From: a virus
Strand: one strand, 5' to 3'
Length of the DNA: 64,000 nt
Virus record (IMG/VR): IMGVR_UViG_3300025141_014429
Coordinates: 1-64,000 of that record
Shown here one piece after another: positions 13,205 to 19,571 of the stretch. A program made the position numbers and the translations under genes. The notes beneath the pieces were generated by a model. That model ran no database searches and had not been told where the DNA came from. It saw nothing but the letters and a program-made list of their open reading frames with translations. Every line of letters starts with the position of its first letter. Position 1 is the first letter of the stretch.

Positions 13205-13278
13205 ACGAATCGATTCTGGGTTCGGGTGCTATGGTAGGATCGGTTCGTTCCTTGGTTGACCATAGCACCCTTTTTTTT
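13205..13278 (+). ncRNA. Candidate RNA C: second pseudoknot with anti-SD loop and U-run
   Basis: Stem 1: ACGAATCGAT 13205-13214 with ATCGGTTCGT 13239-13248 (one G-U). Stem 2: GGGTGCTATGGT 13224-13235 with ACCATAGCACCC 13259-13270, immediately followed by eight Ts. Same 1-2-1'-2' topology and nearly the same stem lengths as RNA B, but unrelated stem sequences. Loop TCCTTGGTTG 13249-13258 is the exact complement of CAACCAAGGA, the SD region of leaders at promoters 6, 13 and 24 and of sigma B. Starts 13 bases after the tRNA. Confidence 0.7.
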
Positions 13279-13279
13279 G

Positions 13280-13309
13280 CGTGTAACTCTCGTGATAACA
13301 AAGTATAAT
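13280..13309 (+). promoter_or_regulatory. Array promoter 21 (CGTGTAAC variant)
   Basis: CGTGTAAC 13280-13287 starts one base after the U-run of RNA C; 16 bp; TATAAT 13304-13309. It drives the gene at 13334. Confidence 0.78.
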
Positions 13310-13333
13310 AACAACACATCCAACGGAGGCTCT

Positions 13334-13519
13334 ATGAAAAGAGGTACACATGTAACAATCACACAACACGAAACTGAAAGTGTGGTGGGTCAACAAGGTA
13401 TTATAACAGCTGCACATTGTGTGACAGGATCTGTGAGATATCATGTCAAAACTGAAACAGCTACATATTATTGTTCAGTCACTCAGCTCAAATTAAGTAA
13501 CGCAATTGCGTGCAAATAA
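13334..13519 (+). CDS. Small beta-rich protein, 61 aa
   Basis: Start at 13334 after AACGGAGGCTCT, one of the strongest ribosome sites here. The MKRGTHVTITQHETES opening and GQQGIITAA resemble a small SH3/KOW-type barrel. Its last codons contain the next promoter's CGTGCAAA. Function unknown. Confidence 0.7.
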   Translation: MKRGTHVTITQHETESVVGQQGIITAAHCVTGSVRYHVKTETATYYCSVTQLKLSNAIACK

Positions 13520-13538
13520 ACATTAAACCACGTATAAT
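13509..13538 (+). promoter_or_regulatory. Array promoter 22
   Basis: CGTGCAAA 13509-13516, 16 bp, TATAAT 13533-13538. It overlaps the end of the preceding gene and drives 13570. Confidence 0.85.
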
Positions 13539-13569
13539 AGATACACACCCAAACAATCAAGGAAATATT

Positions 13570-14169
13570 ATGACCCATACAAAACAACAAGTTCTTGACC
13601 TTCTTCAAGACCCTGACTATGTCGGAGCAGCAATCATTCTTATCGGACAAAATCAGACTCAGGATGAATTGAGAACCAAGCATACCCATAATCTTAATGG
13701 AGAAGGATTCTCAGCCGCATATGCAAAGGTTGGTACAAGGTTTTATGAGTTTGTTACAGGTATTCAAACCTCAACTGGTAAGAAGAAGTGGCAATCCCGA
13801 TCCCTCGCTCACCCAAAAGCTGATCAGATATTTCGTCGTTATATCAACAATCGTGGCTGTAACAATGCTATTGACTATGCTCGTGATATTGCAGCTCTCC
13901 ATTGGAAACAACTAGGTGCTATGTTTGAAGTTGGTTTTACTGTTCCATCATATGACGTTCAAGTTGGAGAACCTGAAGCTGCACCAGCTAAACAAGAACC
14001 AGCACGTATATTGTTGGCTTGCCAGTTTATCAAAGTCAGTGGTAAGGCCGTCCAAGTCAAGATGAATGGGAATGGCAAAAAGATTTGGTTACCAAAGTCT
14101 CAAGTCCAATCAACAGAAGATGGATTGAGTATACCAACATGGTTGGCTTCCAACAAAGGACTCCTGTAA
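13570..14169 (+). CDS. Hypothetical protein, 199 aa
   Basis: Start at 13570 behind CAAGGAAATATT. Two parts are separated by a Pro/Ala/Glu linker (GEPEAAPAKQEPAR). The N-terminal domain of about 135 residues has several Trp and basic residues. The C-terminal domain of about 55 residues (ILLACQFIKVSGKAVQVKM then KKIWLPKSQV) looks like a small beta barrel. Unknown function; the linker and basic faces would fit a nucleic-acid-associated protein. Confidence 0.75.
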   Translation: MTHTKQQVLDLLQDPDYVGAAIILIGQNQTQDELRTKHTHNLNGEGFSAAYAKVGTRFYEFVTGIQTSTGKKKWQSRSLAHPKADQIFRRYINNRGCNNAIDYARDIAALHWKQLGAMFEVGFTVPSYDVQVGEPEAAPAKQEPARILLACQFIKVSGKAVQVKMNGNGKKIWLPKSQVQSTEDGLSIPTWLASNKGLL

Positions 14170-14194
14170 GGGGTCCAACTTCATCTTTCATTTT

Positions 14195-14224
14195 CGTGCA
14201 AAACTCTAATCTAACCCGTATAAT
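14195..14224 (+). promoter_or_regulatory. Array promoter 23
   Basis: CGTGCAAA 14195-14202, 16 bp, TATAAT 14219-14224. The leader CAACAACCAAGGAG is an exact match for the loop of RNA C. Listed elsewhere in this annotation as promoter 24 of the leader comparison. It drives the gene at 14265. Confidence 0.86.
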
Positions 14225-14264
14225 ATAAACACATAATCCAATAACAACAACCAAGGAGAATATT

Positions 14265-14678
14265 ATGTCATTCAATCAAAAAACCCTTCAAGAGCTTGTA
14301 GATTCAGGCGTCATTACAGCAGCTGATGTTGCTAAGTTTGAAAAACGTCTAGCTCGTTTAGATAAGAAAGCAGCTAAGGAAGCTAGAGCAGCTGAAGTCC
14401 TTACCAAAGTTGGAGATGCTTTTCATGAGCTGACCAAGGAAGGTAATCCAACAAAGCATCGTGCAATTTGGGAAAAAGTTGGTCGTGAAGCTCATAGCCG
14501 TGACGAAGTCCTAGATGCTCTTAGAACTCTACGAGATAACGGAGAAGCCCGTACCTATAAGCTTAGTAACAATAACTTTCAAATCTTTTGGGCTCAACCT
14601 CTACCTGTTGTAGAAGAAGCTGATGAAGATGCAGATGCAGAAGCTCTTGCTGTTATCCCTGGTGTTGATGAGGTTTAG
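14265..14678 (+). CDS. Helical protein with LQELVDSG module, 137 aa
   Basis: TLQELVDSGVITAADVAKFEKRL matches the N-terminal module of the proteins at 10401 and 11302. A Lys/Ala-rich helix, a winged-helix-like part (VLDALRTLRDNGEARTYKL) and an acidic tail (EEADEDADAEAL) follow. Architecture like a small DNA-binding regulator with an acidic C-terminal arm. Function inferred from layout only. Confidence 0.78.
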   Translation: MSFNQKTLQELVDSGVITAADVAKFEKRLARLDKKAAKEARAAEVLTKVGDAFHELTKEGNPTKHRAIWEKVGREAHSRDEVLDALRTLRDNGEARTYKLSNNNFQIFWAQPLPVVEEADEDADAEALAVIPGVDEV

Positions 14679-14686
14679 GCCTCATC
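14667..14686 (+). terminator. Hairpin overlapping stop codon
   Basis: GATGAGG 14667-14673 pairs with CCTCATC 14680-14686 around the TAG stop. No T-run follows, so it may protect the 3' end rather than terminate. Confidence 0.3.
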
Positions 14687-14692
14687 ACCTAG

Positions 14693-14722
14693 CGTGTAAA
14701 CATCGAAGTTCAGTTGTATAAT
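14693..14722 (+). promoter_or_regulatory. Array promoter 24 (CGTGTAAA variant)
   Basis: CGTGTAAA 14693-14700, 16 bp, TATAAT 14717-14722. Short leader ACATCAAGGAGATAAC. It drives 14743 and 14932. Confidence 0.84.
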
Positions 14723-14742
14723 ATAAACATCAAGGAGATAAC

Positions 14743-14922
14743 ATGACAATAACACTTAAATCACTTTTCACTGCCTTCATCTCTCTGGTTATGCCAGGAG
14801 TGGGCCAACTCTTCTATGGAGAACTAGGTTGGGCACTATTTTGGTTTGTAACAGCAATCATCACAGGTGGACTTACAATATGGCCATCAGCAATTCACTG
14901 TCTTTTTTTAGCAAACAAATAG
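14743..14922 (+). CDS. TM2-domain-like membrane peptide, 59 aa
   Basis: Two hydrophobic segments. The first ends in MPGVGQLFYGELGWALFWF, matching the PGxGhxYxG turn of TM2-domain proteins; the second is FVTAIITGGLTIWP. It would sit in the inner membrane with a short loop. Perfect CAAGGAGATAAC ribosome site and its own promoter. A role in membrane take-over or exclusion is speculative. Confidence 0.75.
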   Translation: MTITLKSLFTAFISLVMPGVGQLFYGELGWALFWFVTAIITGGLTIWPSAIHCLFLANK

Positions 14923-14931
14923 GAGTATCAC

Positions 14932-15213
14932 ATGAAACTAACAGATCTATCCGCAGCATTAGCTAATCTAACACCGCTAGAACGTACACAAATCGAAGCA
15001 GCAAAGAGTAGCTATATGTTGCATGTTGCTATAGTAACATCTGAATATATTAAGCAAAAGGAAGAGCTGGAAAATTTTGAATTGTTCACCGATCCAGAAG
15101 ATGCCATATCTCAGCAAACACTAGTACTAATCCGTAAGCAGGTCGCAGAGATGGAGATGAAGGTATCACAACTAGCATGTGAGCTGGAGAATCATTTCAA
15201 TATATCAGCGTAA
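14932..15213 (+). CDS. Helical/coiled-coil protein, 93 aa
   Basis: Heptad-like helices dominate (LVLIRKQVAEMEMKVSQLA). Predicted oligomer. Ribosome site TAGGAGTATCAC, 9 bases after the TM2-like gene, suggesting co-expression. Unknown function. Confidence 0.75.
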   Translation: MKLTDLSAALANLTPLERTQIEAAKSSYMLHVAIVTSEYIKQKEELENFELFTDPEDAISQQTLVLIRKQVAEMEMKVSQLACELENHFNISA

Positions 15214-15215
15214 TA

Positions 15216-15245
15216 CGTGTAAAACGATCGATTGACTAGTATAAT
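15216..15245 (+). promoter_or_regulatory. Array promoter 25 (CGTGTAAA variant)
   Basis: CGTGTAAA 15216-15223, 16 bp, TATAAT 15240-15245. Leader ACACACCAACCAAAGG. It drives the lipoprotein gene. Confidence 0.86.
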
Positions 15246-15272
15246 ATAAACACACCAACCAAAGGAAACAAC

Positions 15273-15896
15273 ATGATCACACTACTTATTCTTACAGCAT
15301 GCGGAAACGAAAACCAAATCATTGACACATCCCCACCCTCAGCTAGTGTCGAAGAAGTGACAGAAGAATGTGCACCGGCAGAACAACCTGTCATCAACCT
15401 CACATGTCCGGAAGTGCAGCTAACATGCCCTGAACCGGTTATCAATGTCCAAGTTTCAGCTCCGGATGTACAGGTTGATGTTGCAGCTCCAGATGTCGAT
15501 GTCACTGTGGAAGGCCCTGATATGTCAGGTATAGAAGCAGCAATTGATGAAATGATTGATGCGTTGAGCAGCAATTCTGGCGGCACTTCAGGAGACAAGG
15601 AATGGATATTCTTTGCTAGTGATATAACAGTCGCATCAGGAGATGTTATAACTGCTACAAACACTAGAACCACCGATCTGATCATAACAGAGATAAGACT
15701 ATCCAATACCATTGAATGCTGGATAGAAGGATCTGCAGGTATTATTGCTTACGTTGGGCACAACACCGGTGCACCAACAAATAGTCAACAAGGCTCAAAT
15801 CAACTAAGTCTCCCTATACATCAAGGTGAAACACTATATTGCAGCACCCATGAAAGTGGTGCAGGATACGTATTTGTCAACGGTTACTATCAATAA
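15273..15896 (+). CDS. Phage-encoded lipoprotein, 207 aa
   Basis: A very short signal sequence MITLLILTAC ends in lipobox LTAC with the lipidated Cys at residue 10. Then come a low-complexity acidic region with near-repeats (LTCPEVQ/LTCPEPV, APDVQVDV/APDVDVTV) and a beta-rich C-terminal domain of about 100 residues with two Cys. The unusually short signal is odd but the n/h/lipobox order is intact. T5 Llp shows that such phage lipoproteins can block receptors against superinfection. That role is inferred here. Confidence 0.78.
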   Translation: MITLLILTACGNENQIIDTSPPSASVEEVTEECAPAEQPVINLTCPEVQLTCPEPVINVQVSAPDVQVDVAAPDVDVTVEGPDMSGIEAAIDEMIDALSSNSGGTSGDKEWIFFASDITVASGDVITATNTRTTDLIITEIRLSNTIECWIEGSAGIIAYVGHNTGAPTNSQQGSNQLSLPIHQGETLYCSTHESGAGYVFVNGYYQ

Positions 15897-15926
15897 CATG
15901 CAAATTCTAGATAGGTATAGTATAAT
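15897..15926 (+). promoter_or_regulatory. Array promoter 26 (CATGCAAA variant)
   Basis: CATGCAAA 15897-15904, 16 bp, TATAAT 15921-15926. Leader ATACCAACTAGGAG. Last clear member of the array; it drives the run 15956-16648. Confidence 0.8.
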
Positions 15927-15955
15927 AACAATGCATACCAACTAGGAGTTAAACT

Positions 15956-16084
15956 ATGACAACCATCACCTGGAAGAACCGACAAGGTACACACACTGTA
16001 ACATTCACCCATTCAATCGCACGAGTATTCATAATGAAACTACGAACACTTGGCCTCACCTTTACTCTAACCAAGGAGCTCTAA
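15956..16084 (+). CDS. Very small protein, 42 aa
   Basis: MTTITWKNRQGTHTVTFTHS then a basic helix. CTAGGAGTTAAACT ribosome site behind promoter 26. The 3' end contains CCAAGGAG for the next start. Unknown. Confidence 0.58.
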   Translation: MTTITWKNRQGTHTVTFTHSIARVFIMKLRTLGLTFTLTKEL

Positions 16085-16086
16085 CC

Positions 16087-16185
16087 ATGGGCGCAATCAT
16101 CTTCTTAATCATCTGCTTTATCATGGTCTGTGACATTGCAAATACCCTAGACAAACAATACAACCCCAACAACAAAAGGAAATAA
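16087..16185 (+). CDS. Single-pass membrane peptide, 32 aa
   Basis: MGAIIFLIICFIMVCDIAN is a single transmembrane helix followed by a polar tail. CAAGGAGCTCTAACC ribosome site, 2 bases after the previous stop. It is translated within the same message as a second membrane protein at 16439. Confidence 0.58.
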   Translation: MGAIIFLIICFIMVCDIANTLDKQYNPNNKRK

Positions 16186-16187
16186 AC

Positions 16188-16454
16188 ATGACTATAAAAC
16201 AGTTATCTGAATACATTAATAAATATAAGAACAATCCACTTGGTGTCTGTGTCGACGCACTTGAGGATATGATACACCGCTTTGATCATCCTGAAGCTGA
16301 CGGCTATGTCTCAGCTATAGTTGGTGACGCTGATGTTCTGCTTATGCGTGCCTATGAAGCTCACAATGCAGCAATTGACTCAGAAGTAGCTACTGAGGTT
16401 CATCTTGGCAACCCTATTTTGCTAGAAGTTGCAAGGCAATGCCCATGTTGTTAG
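16188..16454 (+). CDS. Hypothetical protein, 88 aa
   Basis: Helical acidic soluble protein ending in CPCC. AAAAGGAAATAAAC ribosome site. Overlaps the next membrane-protein gene by 16 bases. No family recognised. Confidence 0.72.
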   Translation: MTIKQLSEYINKYKNNPLGVCVDALEDMIHRFDHPEADGYVSAIVGDADVLLMRAYEAHNAAIDSEVATEVHLGNPILLEVARQCPCC

Positions 16455-16648
16455 CATTATACAACATCTTTGTTTTAGTTGTGGGATCAGCAGCAATCAT
16501 ATGTGCTTCACTATGTGCTGTTGCTCTCGTCAACATCTTTGCAGCATCTGCAATCACCTACCGCGATGATAAGCTACTACTTGCATGGTCACTACCATGC
16601 ACAATGCTTTTTGTTGGGTTACTTATGATAATGTTAGGTTATATATAG
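16439..16648 (+). CDS. Small membrane protein, two TM segments, 69 aa
   Basis: Two long hydrophobic stretches (residues about 5-36 and 46-69) are separated by a charged YRDDK loop. Start could be ATG 16439 or 16445. Placement inside the 3' end of the upstream gene suggests coupled translation. Unknown function; together with 14743 and 16087 it forms a cluster of small inner-membrane proteins. Confidence 0.65.
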   Translation: MPMLLALYNIFVLVVGSAAIICASLCAVALVNIFAASAITYRDDKLLLAWSLPCTMLFVGLLMIMLGYI

Positions 16649-16702
16649 AAGACGTTGATCACGGTTGAACTCCGTCCAACTAAATAGGTTAACCTAGGTA
16701 TA

Positions 16703-16948
16703 ATGAAAGAAGAAGCAACCAACAGCAAAGCTATTGAGGACGCACCACTTCGCGCTGGCGACTTGGTGCTTTGCAAGCTTCGCAATGGATATCAGCGACA
16801 TGTACTAGTGCTGAGTGTAATACCCTATCAGTTATGGAAGGGAGACACCACTGGCTATAGGTACCGCTACAGAGTACTTTATAGACGAGGCACTATCGGT
16901 AAGATGGGATTGCGAAGTCATTGGCTGGTACAGAGAGCTGATGTATGA
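16703..16948 (+). CDS. Small basic SH3-like protein, 81 aa
   Basis: PLRAGDLVLCKLRNGYQRHV opens like a small beta barrel with GDLV turn; the protein is strongly basic. The ATG falls inside a TATAAT (16699-16704), so that hexamer cannot be its -10. CCTAGG just upstream gives a weak ribosome site. G+C content is higher than in the array. ATGA overlap with the next gene. Confidence 0.65.
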   Translation: MKEEATNSKAIEDAPLRAGDLVLCKLRNGYQRHVLVLSVIPYQLWKGDTTGYRYRYRVLYRRGTIGKMGLRSHWLVQRADV

Positions 16949-17244
16949 GTGGAGCTGAAAGCACTTTTTTCGTGGGAGATGTGGTTGAATTACTCTTTGA
17001 ATACCGCATGCGGAACGACAATGAATATGATCACAGGTCCCTGCAGCGTGGAATCGTCTTATACGTGGACGAAGTATGGGAAGCTTATACAGTAATGTGG
17101 ACAGACGGAACTGTGAGCCGGAACATGTTCTTGGACGAATGCACAACTCGGTGCATCATTCCAGCGAAAGGAACTTCGCGCTCGAACACAGCACTTCGAA
17201 CTTTGCGCCCGGGAATGCTGCATAGCGGATCTTTGGGGTGGTGA
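16945..17244 (+). CDS. Small SH3-like protein, 99 aa
   Basis: FVGDVVELLFEYRM and VLYVDEVWEAYTVMWTDGT resemble the barrel-like neighbour at 16703; both may be a diverged tandem pair. C-terminus basic and low-complexity. ATGA-coupled to the upstream gene; 13 bases from the converging sigma gene. Function unknown. Confidence 0.62.
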   Translation: MSGAESTFFVGDVVELLFEYRMRNDNEYDHRSLQRGIVLYVDEVWEAYTVMWTDGTVSRNMFLDECTTRCIIPAKGTSRSNTALRTLRPGMLHSGSLGW

Positions 17245-17257
17245 ATTGAGGTACCTC

Positions 17258-17740
17258 TTACTTAAGTAAGGCAGCAAGCTCCTCACGTGCCTCAGCAAGG
17301 TGAGCTTCTCGTTTAGGTTCTACTTCAAAATCAAAATCAAATCTTCTTGCAATAATAACTCTTTCCTTTACGGAGAGAACTGCCAACATACGGTCCACAT
17401 ATGGGCCCATGATATCTTGCATGCTAGGGCCTGAAGTATCGGGGACCTCAGCTAACTTTTCATGCATAGATTTGCCACAACTGTCTTGCGATTCAATGGA
17501 GACTAAACCACTTTGCGCGCGAATATGACGGTCAGCTGCTTGTTGTACTTTACCCCGTATCCACCACCAAGCGAAGGTAATAAACTTGTTCCCGGTATCC
17601 GGATCGAAACGTTCCTTAGCGATTTGTAAACCCATATATCCCTCTGCGACGAGGTCGTCGTACTCTGCGCCACACCACGCGTATCGCTTCGCCATTTGGT
17701 GGATAAGAGGGACTAGATTTGGATATTCTACATTTGACAT
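17258..17740 (-). CDS. Region-2-only sigma factor B, 160 aa
   Basis: Clear paralogue of the sigma at 11553: DDLVAEGYMGLQIAKERFDP then FITFAWWWIRGKVQQAADRH, including the invariant Trp-rich melting helix. The C-terminus has LSVKERVIIARRFDF and a helix ending REELAALLK, but no region 4 helix-turn-helix. Promoter and leader (ACAACCAAGGAG) are duplicated from the other copy. It could recognise a second promoter class or be expressed at a different time. G+C content is higher than that of its sister. Confidence 0.85.
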   Translation of the reverse strand: MSNVEYPNLVPLIHQMAKRYAWCGAEYDDLVAEGYMGLQIAKERFDPDTGNKFITFAWWWIRGKVQQAADRHIRAQSGLVSIESQDSCGKSMHEKLAEVPDTSGPSMQDIMGPYVDRMLAVLSVKERVIIARRFDFDFEVEPKREAHLAEAREELAALLK

Positions 17741-17770
17741 ATTATACTCCTTGGTTGTTTGTATAGATAT

Positions 17771-17822
17771 ATTATACCATATTATTTTTAAGTCTGTATC
17801 CGGAACCGGTCAAAAAATGACC
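17771..17822 (-). promoter_or_regulatory. Sigma-B promoter, duplicate of the sigma-A promoter
   Basis: On the minus strand, GGTCA/TGACC inverted repeat (17822-17808), then ATACxG, then AATATGGTATAATATATC with the -10 at 17776-17771. Matches the sigma-A promoter over about 90 bp. No CGTGCAAA box. Confidence 0.65.
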
Positions 17823-18181
17823 AACTTAAAAAAAAGTTTAAAAAAGTTTTTTGTACTTGGAGCTCGAATGTGCGAAGCCGATATGCATCTCGCGCTAAGG
17901 GCTAGGGCGCCTAGGCCCTGCCCGGGGGCGCTGCGTCGGGGCCCGCGTCTAGCCCACCGGCGCGGCCTGCGCCAGCCCCTGGCCCGCCTAAGGACGTTCA
18001 CTCTGCTCGAGAATTTTTCAAAAACTTTTAGTACAGCCAGACAACGAAGAGAACGATATATCACGATTATCACACGAAACACACGAAGTAACTCATTTTC
18101 TGCACGGAAGAGCAGTGGCTATAGACCAAAATCAAAAAAAATTCTTCGGGAAAATTTCAAAACTTTTTCCTATTTATATTC
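17823..18181. other. Noncoding gap with extremely GC-rich core (about 17860-18005)
   Basis: Flanks are A/T-rich. The core reads mostly G and C and can form many hairpins, for example CTAGGGCGCCTAG, AGGGC/GCCCT and GCGC-GGCCT-GCGC near 17965. A 199-aa plus-strand frame and a minus-strand frame cross it, but are Arg/Pro-rich and without ribosome sites, so I regard them as compositional. Possible structured RNA, replication origin or foreign insert. It separates the two sigma/early genes from the virion-type region. Confidence 0.45.
18171..18178 (+). promoter_or_regulatory. TATTTATA octamer before a leader-poor gene
   Basis: TATTTATA ends 3 bases before ATG 18182 and no SD is present. Similar octamers stand before 20276, 26064, 29004, 36012 and 44732. 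Candidate late-promoter element; unproven. Confidence 0.3.
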
Positions 18182-19564
18182 ATGAAGATTACAAGAAGAC
18201 AACTTAGACAAATCATTGAATCAAGTGTTATCAAGCGAGGCGACGATTACGTCGCTCCCGTTGAAGCCCCACTCACAGATCCGCGAGATTATGATTTTGA
18301 CCTATCAGATGAAAACAAAGAAAAACTCCATGCATTAGCAGGATCAGATCCGAATTCAGGCGGACCGGCTCAGGCAGACAGCTTAGCTGACACCTTAGAT
18401 TTCCCTAGTTCAGGTCGTTTCGGTGCAGATACGCTAAGCATGCAAACAAAAATGTATGACATGGGCTTGGATTTAATTAATGATCCGGAAGTCGATCAAC
18501 TACTAGATCGTGCAATTGAACTCTCTGTTAAAGATAATTATTCAGAACACATAACTGATGATCTCATTTACGTTCTAAATGCAGGTTATAAGTATCCAGA
18601 AGGGCCGGGTGGTTTTCAGTTATTTTTAAATGGTGATCCGGATTTTAATGATGAAAATCTGGATACTGAATGGGGAGGGCTAAATACTACAGTTTTTCAT
18701 CCAGGTCGGCCGGCGATTACCTCTGATCTGATTACCTTTGTCATGAGAAAAATGTACTTCCTAATTGGGATAAAACTCACCGGTATTCAAGATTCAATGC
18801 GCAGGGATGGTACCTCAGCTTTAGAATTGGTCGATGACTTCAGCTCCGATAGAAATGTAGAAGAACTTGCTCCGGAATACTTGAAGCAACGTTTTGAAAA
18901 GTTTGAGAAAGTCAAAGAATTATTTAAAAAAAGAACATCGAAGGCAAGATATCCTGCGGTTGCTCAGCATGTATACGACAAGTTGATGAAGCCAATGTAC
19001 GAGATATTCACCTCAGCTCATAAAGCTTATAAGCATGTTGACCCAGAGATAGACATGAGCCAAATCAAAGAGAGTAAGTTAGGAGACAACATGAAGCTAA
19101 ACAGAAAATCACTGCGCCGACTCATTATGGAAGAAATCGAAATTCTTGCAGAAGCGCCAGAAAACTCGCCCTTTCCTTATCGCGCAAAGGTCATGCTCGG
19201 TCTAGTACCTGGTGTGGACGTTTTACCAACTAGTGCAGTTGAAGAGCCATGGAATTCAGATGATGATGAACATCGAGCACTCTATGTCGCGCTACAAGAT
19301 CTAGGTGACATTGTCATGCCCGGATCACAAAACAGCACAGGTCAAGTTCAACTCAGGCAGGAAAAACTACGAGGTGGTGAGCGCTTACCCTTTCTTATGG
19401 ATAAGCTTAACATTGCAAAGAGTATCATCATGGATTCTGTCGATCCTTCTACAGAAAGAAAATGGTTTGTTAGAGAGGAAGACGCTCTAGTCCACTTTAT
19501 TACAGAACTAGGGCGTGTACTAACTAGAGAATCAGGCGGTCCGGACTTTAGCGTACTACAGTAG
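18182..19564 (+). CDS. Virion-type protein with two capsid-targeting-like peptides, 460 aa
   Basis: N-terminus MKITRRQLRQIIESS is the first of the shared targeting peptides. At residue 304 a second one appears in frame, MKLNRKSLRRLIMEE, encoded at 19091 just behind TTAGGAGACAAC, a strong internal ribosome site. Either two genes have fused in frame, or a 157-aa product is also made from the internal start. Both halves are acidic and lack domains I recognise. By analogy with T4, cutting after IIE and LIME would release two mature head-internal proteins. Confidence 0.8.
   Translation: MKITRRQLRQIIESSVIKRGDDYVAPVEAPLTDPRDYDFDLSDENKEKLHALAGSDPNSGGPAQADSLADTLDFPSSGRFGADTLSMQTKMYDMGLDLINDPEVDQLLDRAIELSVKDNYSEHITDDLIYVLNAGYKYPEGPGGFQLFLNGDPDFNDENLDTEWGGLNTTVFHPGRPAITSDLITFVMRKMYFLIGIKLTGIQDSMRRDGTSALELVDDFSSDRNVEELAPEYLKQRFEKFEKVKELFKKRTSKARYPAVAQHVYDKLMKPMYEIFTSAHKAYKHVDPEIDMSQIKESKLGDNMKLNRKSLRRLIMEEIEILAEAPENSPFPYRAKVMLGLVPGVDVLPTSAVEEPWNSDDDEHRALYVALQDLGDIVMPGSQNSTGQVQLRQEKLRGGERLPFLMDKLNIAKSIIMDSVDPSTERKWFVREEDALVHFITELGRVLTRESGGPDFSVLQ
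19091..19564 (+). CDS. Alternative internal product, 157 aa
   Basis: In-frame ATG with AGGAGACAAC at ideal spacing and a complete targeting peptide immediately after it. It was probably an independent gene originally. Nested in the 460-aa frame above. Confidence 0.55.
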   Translation: MKLNRKSLRRLIMEEIEILAEAPENSPFPYRAKVMLGLVPGVDVLPTSAVEEPWNSDDDEHRALYVALQDLGDIVMPGSQNSTGQVQLRQEKLRGGERLPFLMDKLNIAKSIIMDSVDPSTERKWFVREEDALVHFITELGRVLTRESGGPDFSVLQ

Positions 19565-19571
19565 GTTAATA

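Noticed and set aside
15236-15712. 158-codon minus-strand frame opposite the lipoprotein gene
   Set aside because: Ser/Thr/Val repeats are the antisense image of the acidic repeats; no start signals.
892-15926. Regularly recurring TATAATATAAACAC..ACCAACCAA units could be read as a CRISPR array
   Set aside because: Spacing is irregular, each unit is followed by a gene and the conserved parts have promoter geometry; there are no cas genes.
16699-16704. TATAAT just before gene 16703 as an array promoter
   Set aside because: The start codon lies inside the hexamer and the upstream CGTCCAAC is 18, not 16, bp away.
17586-18185. 199-codon plus-strand frame across the GC-rich block
   Set aside because: It lies antisense to the sigma gene, is Arg/Pro-rich from base composition and has no ribosome site.
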